From Candidatus Aenigmatarchaeota archaeon (GTDB lineage: Archaea > Aenigmatarchaeota > Aenigmatarchaeia > GW2011-AR5), in the NCBI GenBank assembly GCA_016187335.1, contig JACPJW010000002.1:1-64000 (forward strand): 64,000 bases of DNA, read 5' to 3'. Position numbers and translations under genes: made by a program. Positions within the stretch are counted from its first letter, which is position 1, and every line of letters starts with the position of its first letter. Below are positions 1 through 7,984 of this stretch, one piece after another. Below the pieces are notes generated by a model, which was given only the letters and a program-made list of their open reading frames with translations, ran no database searches and had not been told where the DNA came from.

Positions 1-442
1 TTATCTTTTTCTCGTCGCTGACGGAATAGAAGCGGAACCGCCCCTTCCTTTTCTGCACGACCATCTTTTTTTCAAGAAGCATTTTCAGGTACCACGAAAG
101 GTTTGAAGGGCTTACGCCAAGCTCGTCGGAGATTTTCCTGGCGTTTGATTTTCTGTTTTCCATGAGGTGAATAAGTATTTTTCTTATCCTTTCCTGCCTC
201 AACAAGCTGAGCAGTTCCTTGTCTTCCCCGCTGTACGCAACGTTCGCGGGATAGTATCTCAGGAACCTTCCTGATTTTTCGGTTCTCACAAGCCCGTGCC
301 TGTGCAGGAAGTGGAGGTGGTAGTCGACGCTGCCCGTAGCCATGCCGGTTCTTCTCTGGATTTCCCGGAAATGAATGCCCGGCGACCCTGATATGCACTC
401 ATAGATTTTTCTCCTTGACTCCAGATCCAGCAGCTCTTGCAT
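1..442 (-). CDS. Tandem winged-helix transcription regulator (partial)
   Basis: The frame is open from an ATG at 442 to the left edge, so the C-terminus is outside the window. The visible 147 residues hold two helix-turn-helix units. The first is around residues 20-60, with IQRRTGMATGSVDYHLHFL. The second is around residues 95-140, with ISDELGVSPSNLSWYLKMLL. Two tandem winged helices are common in archaeal regulators that bind DNA as MarR/ArsR-like proteins. It starts 10 bases after the stop of a four-helix membrane protein, so the two are probably co-transcribed. The target is unknown. Confidence 0.8.
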   Translation of the reverse strand, partial: MQELLDLESRRKIYECISGSPGIHFREIQRRTGMATGSVDYHLHFLHRHGLVRTEKSGRFLRYYPANVAYSGEDKELLSLLRQERIRKILIHLMENRKSNARKISDELGVSPSNLSWYLKMLLEKKMVVQKRKGRFRFYSVSDEKKI

Positions 443-452
443 AGAAACAAAA

Positions 453-863
453 TCACCTTGCCTTGTACATCAGGAAGATGAATGACAGCAGTATCAGGAC
501 ATCAAAGGTGTGGACGGCGTGGAAGATGTATATGTTCTCTCCCGGGAAGAAGTTGTCCATCAGGAACAGGAACTGCCTCAGTGTGAAAAAGAAAAACGCC
601 AGGGAAAGCACGAAAAGCCTCATGTCCCTTTTCCTGCTGAAGGCGCTGACAGAAACCGCAAGAAGCGCCAGGGAAGCCAGAGCCGAAAGAAGTATGAGCG
701 CGTCCAGCGGCGCCAGCACACGGTCCTTGCCTTCCAGGGTGAATTTAAGCCCCTGGTAGCCGAAATTCTGCAGGATAACAAAGTAAAAGAGCGCCGCCAC
801 GATAACAGCGGCGTAGACAACAGCTATCGTTTTTATGGAAAATCCTGTTTCTTTCCTGTCCAT
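453..863 (-). CDS. Small membrane protein, four predicted TM helices
   Basis: A 136-residue protein dominated by hydrophobic stretches at about residues 13-30, 52-72, 84-100 and 115-133, with basic loops (FSRKRD). I recognise no catalytic motif. It lies between two tiny zinc-ribbon genes upstream and a tandem winged-helix regulator downstream, all on the minus strand with short gaps. A regulator next to a small membrane protein is a frequent archaeal arrangement and may mean membrane-linked sensing, but nothing in the sequence proves this. Confidence 0.7.
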   Translation of the reverse strand: MDRKETGFSIKTIAVVYAAVIVAALFYFVILQNFGYQGLKFTLEGKDRVLAPLDALILLSALASLALLAVSVSAFSRKRDMRLFVLSLAFFFFTLRQFLFLMDNFFPGENIYIFHAVHTFDVLILLSFIFLMYKAR

Positions 864-897
864 TGAACCACTTATAATAGTTATTATTTGGTTCGCA

Positions 898-1008
898 TTA
901 AAAGCTGTTTATAACCATCCTGTTTGTTTTGAAGCAGAACGGGCAGTAATCAATCCTCGAGTCGAACTTCTCGCCGCAGAACCCGCACATGCAATACTTC
1001 ATAATCAT
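898..1008 (-). CDS. Tiny zinc-ribbon protein (36 aa)
   Basis: The ATG at 1008 opens a 36-residue frame with two knuckles, CMCGFCG near the N-terminus and CPFC around residue 22, the pattern of a rubredoxin-like or zinc-ribbon fold. It starts 3 bases after the stop of a second small zinc-ribbon gene and ends 34 bases before the membrane protein at 863. A GTG one codon upstream is an alternative start. The paired CxxC motifs and tight packing are the only evidence that it is a real gene. Confidence 0.55.
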   Translation of the reverse strand: MIMKYCMCGFCGEKFDSRIDYCPFCFKTNRMVINSF

Positions 1009-1011
1009 CAC

Positions 1012-1146
1012 TTATTCAAATTCAGCCACCATGCGGCAGGACATGCATGCCAACTCCCTTTCATCAACGTAGATTTTTGATGAAGAGCACTTCGGGCATT
1101 CTGTCACAAGAACCATGTATTCTGCCGGAATTTTCATCTGCATCAT
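1012..1146 (-). CDS. Tiny zinc-ribbon protein (44 aa)
   Basis: The frame starts at ATG 1146 behind a GGAG ribosome-binding site and encodes 44 residues with CPKC near residue 17 and CMSC near residue 34, spaced as in a zinc ribbon. It is the first gene of a four-gene minus-strand unit: two zinc ribbons, a membrane protein, then a winged-helix regulator. A T/A-rich block (TTTTTTATTTTAC) about 25-35 bases upstream could be the TATA box. Function unknown; small zinc ribbons often act as protein- or RNA-binding adaptors. Confidence 0.55.
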   Translation of the reverse strand: MMQMKIPAEYMVLVTECPKCSSSKIYVDERELACMSCRMVAEFE

Positions 1147-1443
1147 CTCCACACCTCTTTTTCAGAAAATAGTAAAATAAAAAACAAAATAGAAAGTCAA
1201 AGTCAACTCATCGCCTATTTACTTTTCATGCTTTCTTTTCCTTGCCATCTGCTCACCCCGTTCAACCACTTCAGCCTGTTCAGGAAGGTGCTGCCTGCAG
1301 AACGCTGCTCCTACGTCGCCGTGGTGTTCAAGAAATGTTGTCTCCGTTCCATGGTTTCCTTTATAAATATCGCTTTTGGTTCAAGAATTGAAGATTAGTG
1401 CAAGGATTGAAATGAAGAAAATGGATTTAATGCCGTCAAACCA
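1147..1443. other. Intergenic region with TATA box, no clear gene
   Basis: There is no convincing long frame in this stretch. It holds the promoter of the leftward zinc-ribbon operon at its left end and, at 1360-1368, a TATA-like TTTATAAAT that faces the PIN gene. A 19-codon frame from TTG 1388 to 1447 overlaps the PIN start; it is listed separately as a finding. Confidence 0.5.
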
Positions 1444-1887
1444 ATGAAATGCATGGTAAAGCACCATATAGATACTTCAGTATTTCTTGAACCTCAGACT
1501 ACAGAAGATGGCAGATACTGCAGGAAATATATCCAGAAAGTCGGCAGAAATTATGAAGGTGTTGTAAGTTTCCCCGTTTTGAGCGAGATATTTGCTTCCG
1601 TTCTTAAACTTGATGATTACAAAGAGCTTCATGATACATTTGACACGTTCGTTCATACTTTCAGGATAAGAAAAATCGGCTTTTATTCTCCTAGAGATAT
1701 TGAAGACATCATGAAAAGGGTAAAGGAACTTGACAAAAGAATATACCCTATCGATAGAGAAATAGTTGCTTGTTCTTTGGAAGATAAAGCAGACGCTTTG
1801 GTAACAATGAATAAGAAGCTCGTTGGAAATAAAAGAATTGAAGAAACATTCAGAGTAAGGATAGTACACCCTAAAGCTTTATTCTAG
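1444..1887 (+). CDS. PIN-domain nuclease (VapC-like)
   Basis: A 147-residue protein with the acidic set of a PIN domain: D10 in HHIDTSVF, E48 in LSEIF, D104 in YPIDREIVAC and D117 in DKADALVTMN. PIN domains are Mg2+-dependent ribonucleases; the short single-domain forms are usually toxins of VapBC pairs. No full antitoxin is visible. A 19-codon frame just upstream ends in an ATGA overlap with this start, and a TATA box lies at 1360-1368. Starting at the internal Met4 (1453) is possible. It could also be an RNA-processing PIN protein rather than a toxin. Confidence 0.8.
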   Translation: MKCMVKHHIDTSVFLEPQTTEDGRYCRKYIQKVGRNYEGVVSFPVLSEIFASVLKLDDYKELHDTFDTFVHTFRIRKIGFYSPRDIEDIMKRVKELDKRIYPIDREIVACSLEDKADALVTMNKKLVGNKRIEETFRVRIVHPKALF

Positions 1888-1990
1888 ATTTTTTATGCAG
1901 TGATGCATGTATCTTCTTAAGTTTGTGAAAAACCTTCCTCTTCTCAAGCTTTCTGTAAAGCCTTTCCAGCTTCTTTTCTTCTTCGCTCAT
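1871..1990 (-). CDS. Small charged helical protein (39 aa)
   Basis: ATG 1990 follows a GGTG ribosome-binding site and opens a 39-codon frame rich in Lys, Glu and Leu (EEEKKLERLYRKLEKRK), likely one long amphipathic helix. Its 3' end overlaps the PIN gene tail antisense by 17 bases. No family recognised. Support is limited to the ribosome-binding site and the clean composition; it might be noise. Confidence 0.4.
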   Translation of the reverse strand: MSEEEKKLERLYRKLEKRKVFHKLKKIHASLHKKSRIKL

Positions 1991-2069
1991 TGTTAGCACC
2001 TATAAAACATATTTGCGGCATCATATTTATATATTCGCACGGTTGGGTAAGTGATAAAGAGGTGAAACT

Positions 2070-2177
2070 ATGGTTGCAAGGCAAAAAGATGAAATAGACG
2101 CGGACGAATTTAGGCGAAAAGTGAGAATCCTGATTGAAAGAGAAAAAGAATTCCTTGAACATGTTGGCAGACTATAA
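2070..2177 (+). CDS. Small charged helical protein (35 aa)
   Basis: ATG 2070 is preceded by GAGGTG six bases upstream and by a TATA-like TTTATATATT about 45 bases upstream, a proper archaeal promoter and ribosome-binding site arrangement. The 35 residues are highly charged (RRKVRILIEREKEFLEHV), suggesting a single helix. No family recognised. It is divergent from the 39-residue gene at 1990. Confidence 0.5.
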   Translation: MVARQKDEIDADEFRRKVRILIEREKEFLEHVGRL

Positions 2178-2335
2178 GACTTGTTGCATTCCATTACTCG
2201 TTTGTTCGGTTTCTGAATTCCCGGCGGTTCATGGTTCAAATCTAATCACGTTACTTATAGTTGCATTATTTTCAGTTCCATCAGCAGCTAATTTCAAAAA
2301 AATGAAAGAACACGATTCAAAGACTCAGAAATAAC

Positions 2336-2518
2336 TTACCCTCTTATTTTATAATAAGCTAAAATTAGCACAATTACGAATCCCACAACAAAAGCAACTA
2401 CAGGACCGTTGCTTCCTAAAAACGATTTAGAAAGTGGTTCCATCGAAAGCCATGCAAAAGCCAAAAAAGCTATAATTAGTACAGCCCATATTACTGCTTT
2501 GTAAATCTGTCCTTTCAT
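2336..2518 (-). CDS. Two-helix small membrane protein
   Basis: A 60-residue frame with hydrophobic segments at about residues 7-26 and 38-56, a short polar loop between them and a basic tail (YYKIRG). It is AT-rich like the large gene that follows. No family recognised. The clean membrane pattern makes a real small membrane protein more likely than chance. Confidence 0.5.
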   Translation of the reverse strand: MKGQIYKAVIWAVLIIAFLAFAWLSMEPLSKSFLGSNGPVVAFVVGFVIVLILAYYKIRG

Positions 2519-2667
2519 AACTTAATTTCTATATTTCTAATTACTTAAACTAATCGTTTAACGCAGCTTTGCATTTTAACTAAGGGTTGAATTTAAAATC
2601 GGAAATAGTAAATCCTAAGAATAGTAGATTAATAGATTAAATGTCTTCTCGAGATACCTAAGCTGAG

Positions 2668-5487
2668 CTACTTGATTCTTTTTATGTATTCTAATTCTTT
2701 GATTTCTTTGGAGAAATCTTTATCTTCATGAGATTTTAGCTTTTCTTGAGATAACAATTCAATCACTTCATCACAAGTTTCATTTATACTCAAAATAAGC
2801 CTTTCTTTATTTAGCTTAACATAATTTTGTTTCAGCGTTTTCAAAAATTCTATCATTTCACTTAAGATGTACTTTATGTAATCTTCTATATGTTTGGTTT
2901 GAGCTATTGGAAAGTTAGCCCTTTTAAGTACAATCAAATTTCTTACTATTTTGTAAATAGAATTATATTCTAGAGATAGCCCAAAAATTGCTCCATTTAG
3001 CAAAAGCTCATTTTTCACAATTCTGTTTGAAATTAGGACAGCTTTCGACAAATCTTCTATATCAGTTGATACGGAGTGTTTATCTACAAGGTTTTTTACT
3101 TCTTCGTTTATTACTAAAAGTATTTTTGCAACGCCACGATGGGATACGTACCAGCTTTGTTTTTTAACTAATATTTCTAGAATCTTAGAAACTGAAAATG
3201 TAGTTTTTTTAGTTTTTATTGCAGCTTGCTTTCCTATTTCTGCGATAGAATTTATTGACTCCACAGTTGAATCAGACAAATCTTCATCACAAGCTAAACC
3301 TATCAAAGCTAAATACCAAATAGAAGATTGCGTCGTATTATCAACAAAAATAGGACTTATGTTTTTAATTTCTAAAGTTTCTATACCTATCTTTTCAACA
3401 GTTTTTATTATATAATTTGTAATACGCTTATTTTTCTTTGAAATACTTATTTTAGATAAATATTCTAATTCTTCAAAAATTTCTGTAAGAAATTTATCTT
3501 CAGCTTGTGCTAAATCTTTTCTTTGTTGGGTATAAAATTGAGTTATTTCGAAAAGTGTGTTTAAACTTAGTTTTGTTAAACTTGAATTATTATTTTCAAC
3601 AGCTTTATTTAGTATATCAGAAATTTCCAGTAAAGCGTACATATCGTGTAGTCTTTCCGATACTTCTTTATGAAATATAAATTCTCTATAAATCTCTGGA
3701 GGGATTAATTTCTGAAGTAAATTATTTTTTTGTATTTTTGAAGCATCTTTAAATTTCTTAATAATTTTTAAATCGCCTTCTTTAATTATTTTAAGTGCTT
3801 TGTTGTAAGACATAAAGTTCGTTATTTCCATAAAAGCAAAGATAATTGAGATCACTAATTCTGAAGATAAAATGTAAATAAATGTTGAGAAGTCTAGGAT
3901 TCCTGTAATAACCGAGTAAAAAACTATTATATTCGTTACGATAAAGAAAATAAAAATTAGTATTAAATACTTCCTAACTTCTTTCATTACCCTAAAAGAA
4001 AATTTATCAGCGATTTCTTGCAAACTATTCATTGATAAAGTAGCAAAAAGAGCCAGTATTGTAATAACAAGTGTAAGGATTAGACCAACGTTGGAAATTT
4101 TCTGAGTTTCTTTAGTATCTACTTGAGACTGTATATCAATTAAAGAATCTCTAAGATTGTTATTGAAAATATCTTGTCGATTTTCTAAACGTGCTAAATT
4201 TGATCTTAGTTTATCCATTTCCAGTTTTAGATCATTGATATATGAATTAGAAATATCTTGGTAATAAATACCAAAATATATGTTTTCTACAGATTCCTTT
4301 AAGGTTATAGTTCTTTCATAAAAATTTTCAAATTCTACTAAACGTTCATTGTAATCTTCAATACTTGCATTAAAATCAGTTATCTTTTCTATCCTTTTTC
4401 TCTTATCTTCTAAATTATCAGCTGACCTGAAAATATTTATTACTTCAGTGTTCTTTTTATTTAATTCGTCTATTTTTTCTTCTATTACTTTGTTGAGCTT
4501 CTCAGTTTTCTGGGTAGCTAAGTAGACCTCATCAAGTGCTCTGAGATAAGCATAATGACCGTTGTAAGAATCGACAAAAATTACTTGTCCGCTTCCAAAA
4601 CCATCAAAAAATCTACTTTCAGATAAAACTATCTGAAACCCTAACCTTTTTGTTTGTTTTTTACCTTCGACAAATTCTATATTTGATTTATCGAGAAATA
4701 CGAAATTGTTTCCATCTTTAAAGGTGATTTGACTTTTTGAATCTTTGAATCTCCAAAACGCATGAGTTGGTTTTATGGAATTATATATCTTGCTTTTAGA
4801 ACAATCAGCATATATATCGCCTTTTGCATAACTGCAACCCATTTTGTCAAAATAAGTATTTGAATAATAAACATCTGTTAATTGAAAAAGTTGTGGTTCT
4901 CCATAATAGTTCATTTCGCAGAAACCATAAGGAGCAATTTCAGAATCTCTTAAAAAAGTTCTAAATGCAAGTTCAATTCGACTTATTATTGCTTGAAAAA
5001 TTTCCATTGATTTATGGTATTCATTACCAATATTTTCGTAACTTTCGGAAGTAAAAATATTGAATCCTTTTTTATCTAAAGTTAAAGACCACCAATAACC
5101 ATCTGTTTGAAAGATGTATACATTATTTTGCTCATCAACTATCTCAAGACTTAAACTATCATAAAAATAAAACCTATCTATGGGGTATTTCTTTATGTAA
5201 AATTTTCTTTTATCGCCGTATTCTTTAGTTAATCCTTCATCTAGTATATCGTAAAATAATTTTGCAGTACTTTCGTTAAAATATATAGGCTCTAAGAGAT
5301 CCTCATCTTTATAGAAAGTACTATTGTAACATTTGGATCTGTCAATTACAGTAAATGTAAGTCCATAACTTTCTTTAGAAACATTTTGATCATTGATTAA
5401 GATTTCTGCATGTGATATATGAGCAAAAATCAAAATAAAGAAAACACTAAAAAAGATATAAAATTCTAGTTTGCTTAAAATACCCAT
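2668..5487 (-). CDS. Large AT-rich membrane protein, function unknown
   Basis: A 939-residue protein. It begins with a signal peptide (residues 1-27, ending near SHAE), followed by about 300 residues of extracellular mixed sequence, then long coiled coils at about 320-460 (LNKVIEEKIDELNKKNTEV). A cluster of about three to four membrane helices follows at about 465-560, and a helical cytoplasmic part of about 370 residues rich in Ile, Lys and Glu completes it. A TATA-like ATTTAAAATC lies about 25 bases before the ATG. Its codons are far more AT-rich than the ribosomal genes beside it, which suggests recent acquisition. Architecture (sensor-like ectodomain, coiled coil, membrane, helical output) hints at signalling, but I recognise no catalytic domain. 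Confidence 0.85.
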   Translation of the reverse strand: MGILSKLEFYIFFSVFFILIFAHISHAEILINDQNVSKESYGLTFTVIDRSKCYNSTFYKDEDLLEPIYFNESTAKLFYDILDEGLTKEYGDKRKFYIKKYPIDRFYFYDSLSLEIVDEQNNVYIFQTDGYWWSLTLDKKGFNIFTSESYENIGNEYHKSMEIFQAIISRIELAFRTFLRDSEIAPYGFCEMNYYGEPQLFQLTDVYYSNTYFDKMGCSYAKGDIYADCSKSKIYNSIKPTHAFWRFKDSKSQITFKDGNNFVFLDKSNIEFVEGKKQTKRLGFQIVLSESRFFDGFGSGQVIFVDSYNGHYAYLRALDEVYLATQKTEKLNKVIEEKIDELNKKNTEVINIFRSADNLEDKRKRIEKITDFNASIEDYNERLVEFENFYERTITLKESVENIYFGIYYQDISNSYINDLKLEMDKLRSNLARLENRQDIFNNNLRDSLIDIQSQVDTKETQKISNVGLILTLVITILALFATLSMNSLQEIADKFSFRVMKEVRKYLILIFIFFIVTNIIVFYSVITGILDFSTFIYILSSELVISIIFAFMEITNFMSYNKALKIIKEGDLKIIKKFKDASKIQKNNLLQKLIPPEIYREFIFHKEVSERLHDMYALLEISDILNKAVENNNSSLTKLSLNTLFEITQFYTQQRKDLAQAEDKFLTEIFEELEYLSKISISKKNKRITNYIIKTVEKIGIETLEIKNISPIFVDNTTQSSIWYLALIGLACDEDLSDSTVESINSIAEIGKQAAIKTKKTTFSVSKILEILVKKQSWYVSHRGVAKILLVINEEVKNLVDKHSVSTDIEDLSKAVLISNRIVKNELLLNGAIFGLSLEYNSIYKIVRNLIVLKRANFPIAQTKHIEDYIKYILSEMIEFLKTLKQNYVKLNKERLILSINETCDEVIELLSQEKLKSHEDKDFSKEIKELEYIKRIK

Positions 5488-5622
5488 GTTTATACTAAAA
5501 CAAATAGATTTTAAATTCTGATTTTCAGCGAGGTTTCTATAAAAATTTTCAAAGTTTCTGAAATAACTGATTAAACTCCTTCTATTTCTTTCGAATAGGC
5601 TCCAGTGGGCGTATTATTTTTC

Positions 5623-7143
5623 TCACTTGAAAAACTTCCTCACGGCGGGGTTCATTTCCTCGACGTAGCGGACGCTGATCTGCTCGTAGAAGTTGTAGAC
5701 GATGCTGACGGTAAGGAGGATTCCCGTGCCCGTCCCGAGGGCGTTGGTGAAGTCGGCGACAGCGGCAATCAGGCCTATGATTAATCCGCTGAGTATCGCA
5801 AGTATCGGGATGTAGCGGTTGAGGACCTGCTCGACGATGCGCGGGTCCCTGCGGAAGCCCGGCACCTGCATGCCCAGCCCTTCTATCTGCTCCGCAACGT
5901 TCTTAGAATCCATGCCGCTCGTGGCGACCCAGAATACTGAGAAGATGACGGCGCCTACGACCATGATCAGCAAATATATCATGGAGCGCAGGAATTCGCC
6001 GCCTACAGGCAATCCAACGGTGAAGTGCGTGACGATTATGGCTGATACCAGCCCGGCGGCAGCGGATATTGCAAGGATTTTCATGCTGTTCTGCGACCTG
6101 AAGTGGAACGCCAGCATTGACAGGATGAACGTGACGGCAAGCAGCGTGAGGAAGAATATGTTTATTGAAAGGTCAGCGGAAGGCCGCAGGAACTGGACAA
6201 AGCCCGACGTGGGGTTTCCCTGCTGGTCGAAACAGCCCAGCGGCCCGCAGCGCCCGCCGAATTCGCCGGGCTGCGCCATGAGCGAGCCGACAAGCTGTAT
6301 GTTGGCGATAAGCGCTGCTATGAGTATCACCGGGATGTTGCTTGTGTATATCAGGTTGAGCGGCCATCTCCTTCCGAACCCGCGGATGGAGCCAAAGGCC
6401 AAGGGGATTTCCACTTTGACCGCCTGTATGTAAACGACAACCGCAAATACGATTATCGTCGCGATGATGGGCAGGATGGCAATCGTGGCCTGGAAAAGCT
6501 CGCCCTGCGAAAGGAAGACAAGAAACTGGGGTATCAGCCCCGTGGGAACAGTCTCGCCCGGCAGCGTCAGCGGATTGAACGCCCTGACGAAAATCTGTTT
6601 GGTGACCCCGGCTGCTATGAACAATGAAATGCCTGAGCCTATGCCCCATTTAGAAACCACTTCATCCATGAACATTACGATTATTGCGCCGAAAGCCAGC
6701 TGCAGTATGAGCAGAAGGAATATTGAAAAGTCCGGCGTGGCAGGCTTTATCGCGCCGAAAGCAACGTAGGCGTAAGCCTCGAAAAAGCAGAAGAATATTG
6801 CCAGAAGCTTCTGCGCCCCCTGGAACTTCTTCTTGCCCTCTGTTGTCTTCAGGTCCCACTGGATAATCTGCGCCCCCACGAGGAGCTGCAATATTATGGA
6901 TGCGGTGACTATGGGCCCGATGCCGAGGGTCATCAAAGTGCCTATTGACGCGCCCAGGATCAGCTCAAAGAACTGCAGCCTTGCGACTTCCTGCTTCTCG
7001 ACGCCGTAAAGCGTCACCTGCCCGAGAAAAAGGAAAATAAGGAGTATTATGACAGTCCACTTGAGCCTTGATTTGAAGCTCAAATGCGCCTTAGGCTCCT
7101 GCACGCCCGGCAGCTTTGAGGATATGCTTTCTATCAGCGACAT
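5623..7143 (-). CDS. secY: Preprotein translocase subunit SecY
   Basis: This is the channel subunit of the Sec translocon. The N-terminus IESISSKLPGVQEPKAHLSF and the following GTLMTLGIGPIVTASIILQL segment match archaeal SecY, and ten hydrophobic helices can be traced over 506 residues. The start is taken at 7143, because an upstream in-frame extension to 7236 (31 residues) has no SecY character and runs into a hairpin cluster. It is the last gene of the ribosomal operon, after L15, the usual archaeal position. A residue stretch of Gly/Cys-rich sequence (GGRCGPLGCFDQQG) in an external loop is unusual for the family. Confidence 0.97.
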   Translation of the reverse strand: MSLIESISSKLPGVQEPKAHLSFKSRLKWTVIILLIFLFLGQVTLYGVEKQEVARLQFFELILGASIGTLMTLGIGPIVTASIILQLLVGAQIIQWDLKTTEGKKKFQGAQKLLAIFFCFFEAYAYVAFGAIKPATPDFSIFLLLILQLAFGAIIVMFMDEVVSKWGIGSGISLFIAAGVTKQIFVRAFNPLTLPGETVPTGLIPQFLVFLSQGELFQATIAILPIIATIIVFAVVVYIQAVKVEIPLAFGSIRGFGRRWPLNLIYTSNIPVILIAALIANIQLVGSLMAQPGEFGGRCGPLGCFDQQGNPTSGFVQFLRPSADLSINIFFLTLLAVTFILSMLAFHFRSQNSMKILAISAAAGLVSAIIVTHFTVGLPVGGEFLRSMIYLLIMVVGAVIFSVFWVATSGMDSKNVAEQIEGLGMQVPGFRRDPRIVEQVLNRYIPILAILSGLIIGLIAAVADFTNALGTGTGILLTVSIVYNFYEQISVRYVEEMNPAVRKFFK

Positions 7144-7190
7144 TTTTCTGACCACTTTTCCAGTCATCAAGTTGGAGGCAGATGTTATAG

Positions 7191-7323
7191 TGAAACCAGA
7201 AAAGAATCTGGACATGATTTCTGGTTTCACATACATGGAGAACCGAAGGTTCTCCTGTACAGGTGAAGCGAAGCTTCACCATGTATAGTTCCCAAGGAAA
7301 CTAATACCTGAATGTTTCCTTGG
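7191..7323 (-). repeat. Cluster of four perfect hairpins before secY
   Basis: Four inverted repeats follow one another in the L15-SecY spacer. A 12-bp stem pairs 7191-7202 with 7218-7229. An 8-bp stem with a GAA loop spans 7237-7255 (GGAGAACC/GGTTCTCC). An 8-bp stem with a GAA loop spans 7262-7280 (GGTGAAGC/GCTTCACC). A 10-bp stem pairs 7292-7301 with 7314-7323 (CCAAGGAAAC). All stems are perfect, which is not expected by chance in 133 bases. They would fold in the secY leader. Confidence 0.75.
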
Positions 7324-7349
7324 AGACAGCAATTTTATTCCACACATTT

Positions 7350-7372
7350 CCCTTTTTCCGTGCACGCTTTGA
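7350..7372 (-). repeat. Partial copy of family 2 hairpin repeat
   Basis: On the minus strand this reads AAAGCGTGCACGGAAAAAGG, the right half of the family 2 hairpin seen in full in the two tRNA D-loop introns. It lies just after the L15 stop codon, before the secY hairpin cluster. Confidence 0.5.
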
Positions 7373-7383
7373 TTCTTTTCAAA

Positions 7384-7854
7384 TCATTCTTTGGCTTGAT
7401 TTTTCTTTCCGCTTTGCCCGCGCTTTTCGCTTTTCTTTTTAGCTTTCTCCTTGCTTACTTCCTCGCCTTCGACGGAACCGCCTGCCTGCCGTATTTTCTC
7501 GCCTGCTTTCTTTGTGTATTTTTCAACAATAACCTTCAGGGGTCTTGATACCGAGCCTTTGGAAAGAAGCTTTTGATATCCGAGCTCGTTCAGGTCTATT
7601 TCATTCTTCGCTGCGATTCTTTCCAAATCACCAAGGTTTATTGCGCTTATTTTCTTTTTGTTCGGCACGGCAAAGCCCTTGTAGCCGTACCGGTCCGGGT
7701 CCTTTGACGTGACGTAAGAAAACTTGTGCTTGTGGAATCCCGAGAAGCCGCGCCCGCCACGCGAGCCTCCGCCGCGGTTCTTCTTCTTCGCGCCGAACCC
7801 GTGCCAGCGCTTCCCCCGCATCTTCCGGACTTTCTTTTCAAAGCGGACTGTCAT
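7384..7854 (-). CDS. rpl15: Ribosomal protein L15 (uL15)
   Basis: A large-subunit protein of 156 residues. The N-terminal MRGKRWHGFGAKKKNRGGGS and GGRGFSG segments are the glycine/arginine-rich tail that threads into 23S rRNA. The core SVSRPLKVIVEKYTKKAGE is typical. A Lys/Glu/Ser-rich extension of about 25 residues ends the protein. I chose the start at 7854 (MTVRFEKK), by homology to other archaeal L15; ATG 7860 is two codons upstream. It precedes secY in the operon. Confidence 0.95.
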   Translation of the reverse strand: MTVRFEKKVRKMRGKRWHGFGAKKKNRGGGSRGGRGFSGFHKHKFSYVTSKDPDRYGYKGFAVPNKKKISAINLGDLERIAAKNEIDLNELGYQKLLSKGSVSRPLKVIVEKYTKKAGEKIRQAGGSVEGEEVSKEKAKKKSEKRGQSGKKNQAKE

Positions 7855-7907
7855 AATCATCAACGGAATTGTATTTTCTTCGTGAGCTCTGAGAAGCTCT
7901 GTCCTTT

Positions 7908-7984
7908 CCTTGAAGACCAAAGGTCTTCGAGGTCTCGGATACCTTTGGTATCCGAAGATGATGAAACTTTTTGGAAAAGTTTCA
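7908..7984 (-). repeat. Three-hairpin repeat element, copy A (77 bp)
   Basis: It consists of three consecutive hairpins: 7912-7928 (GAAGACC aaa GGTCTTC), 7935-7955 (TCGGATACC ttt GGTATCCGA) and 7962-7984 (family 1 core). It aligns without gaps over 77 bp with the element at 15859-15935. Several differences are paired changes that keep stems intact. The stop codon of the L30 gene is the first triplet of the third hairpin on the minus strand. Confidence 0.8.

Noticed and set aside
2134-2334. 66-codon frame with a hydrophobic stretch after 2178
   Set aside because: It overlaps the better supported small gene at 2070-2177, has no ribosome-binding site and no family resemblance.
7144-7236. N-terminal extension of SecY
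   Set aside because: The extra 31 residues have no SecY character and overlap the hairpin cluster; the internal ATG at 7143 fits archaeal SecY.
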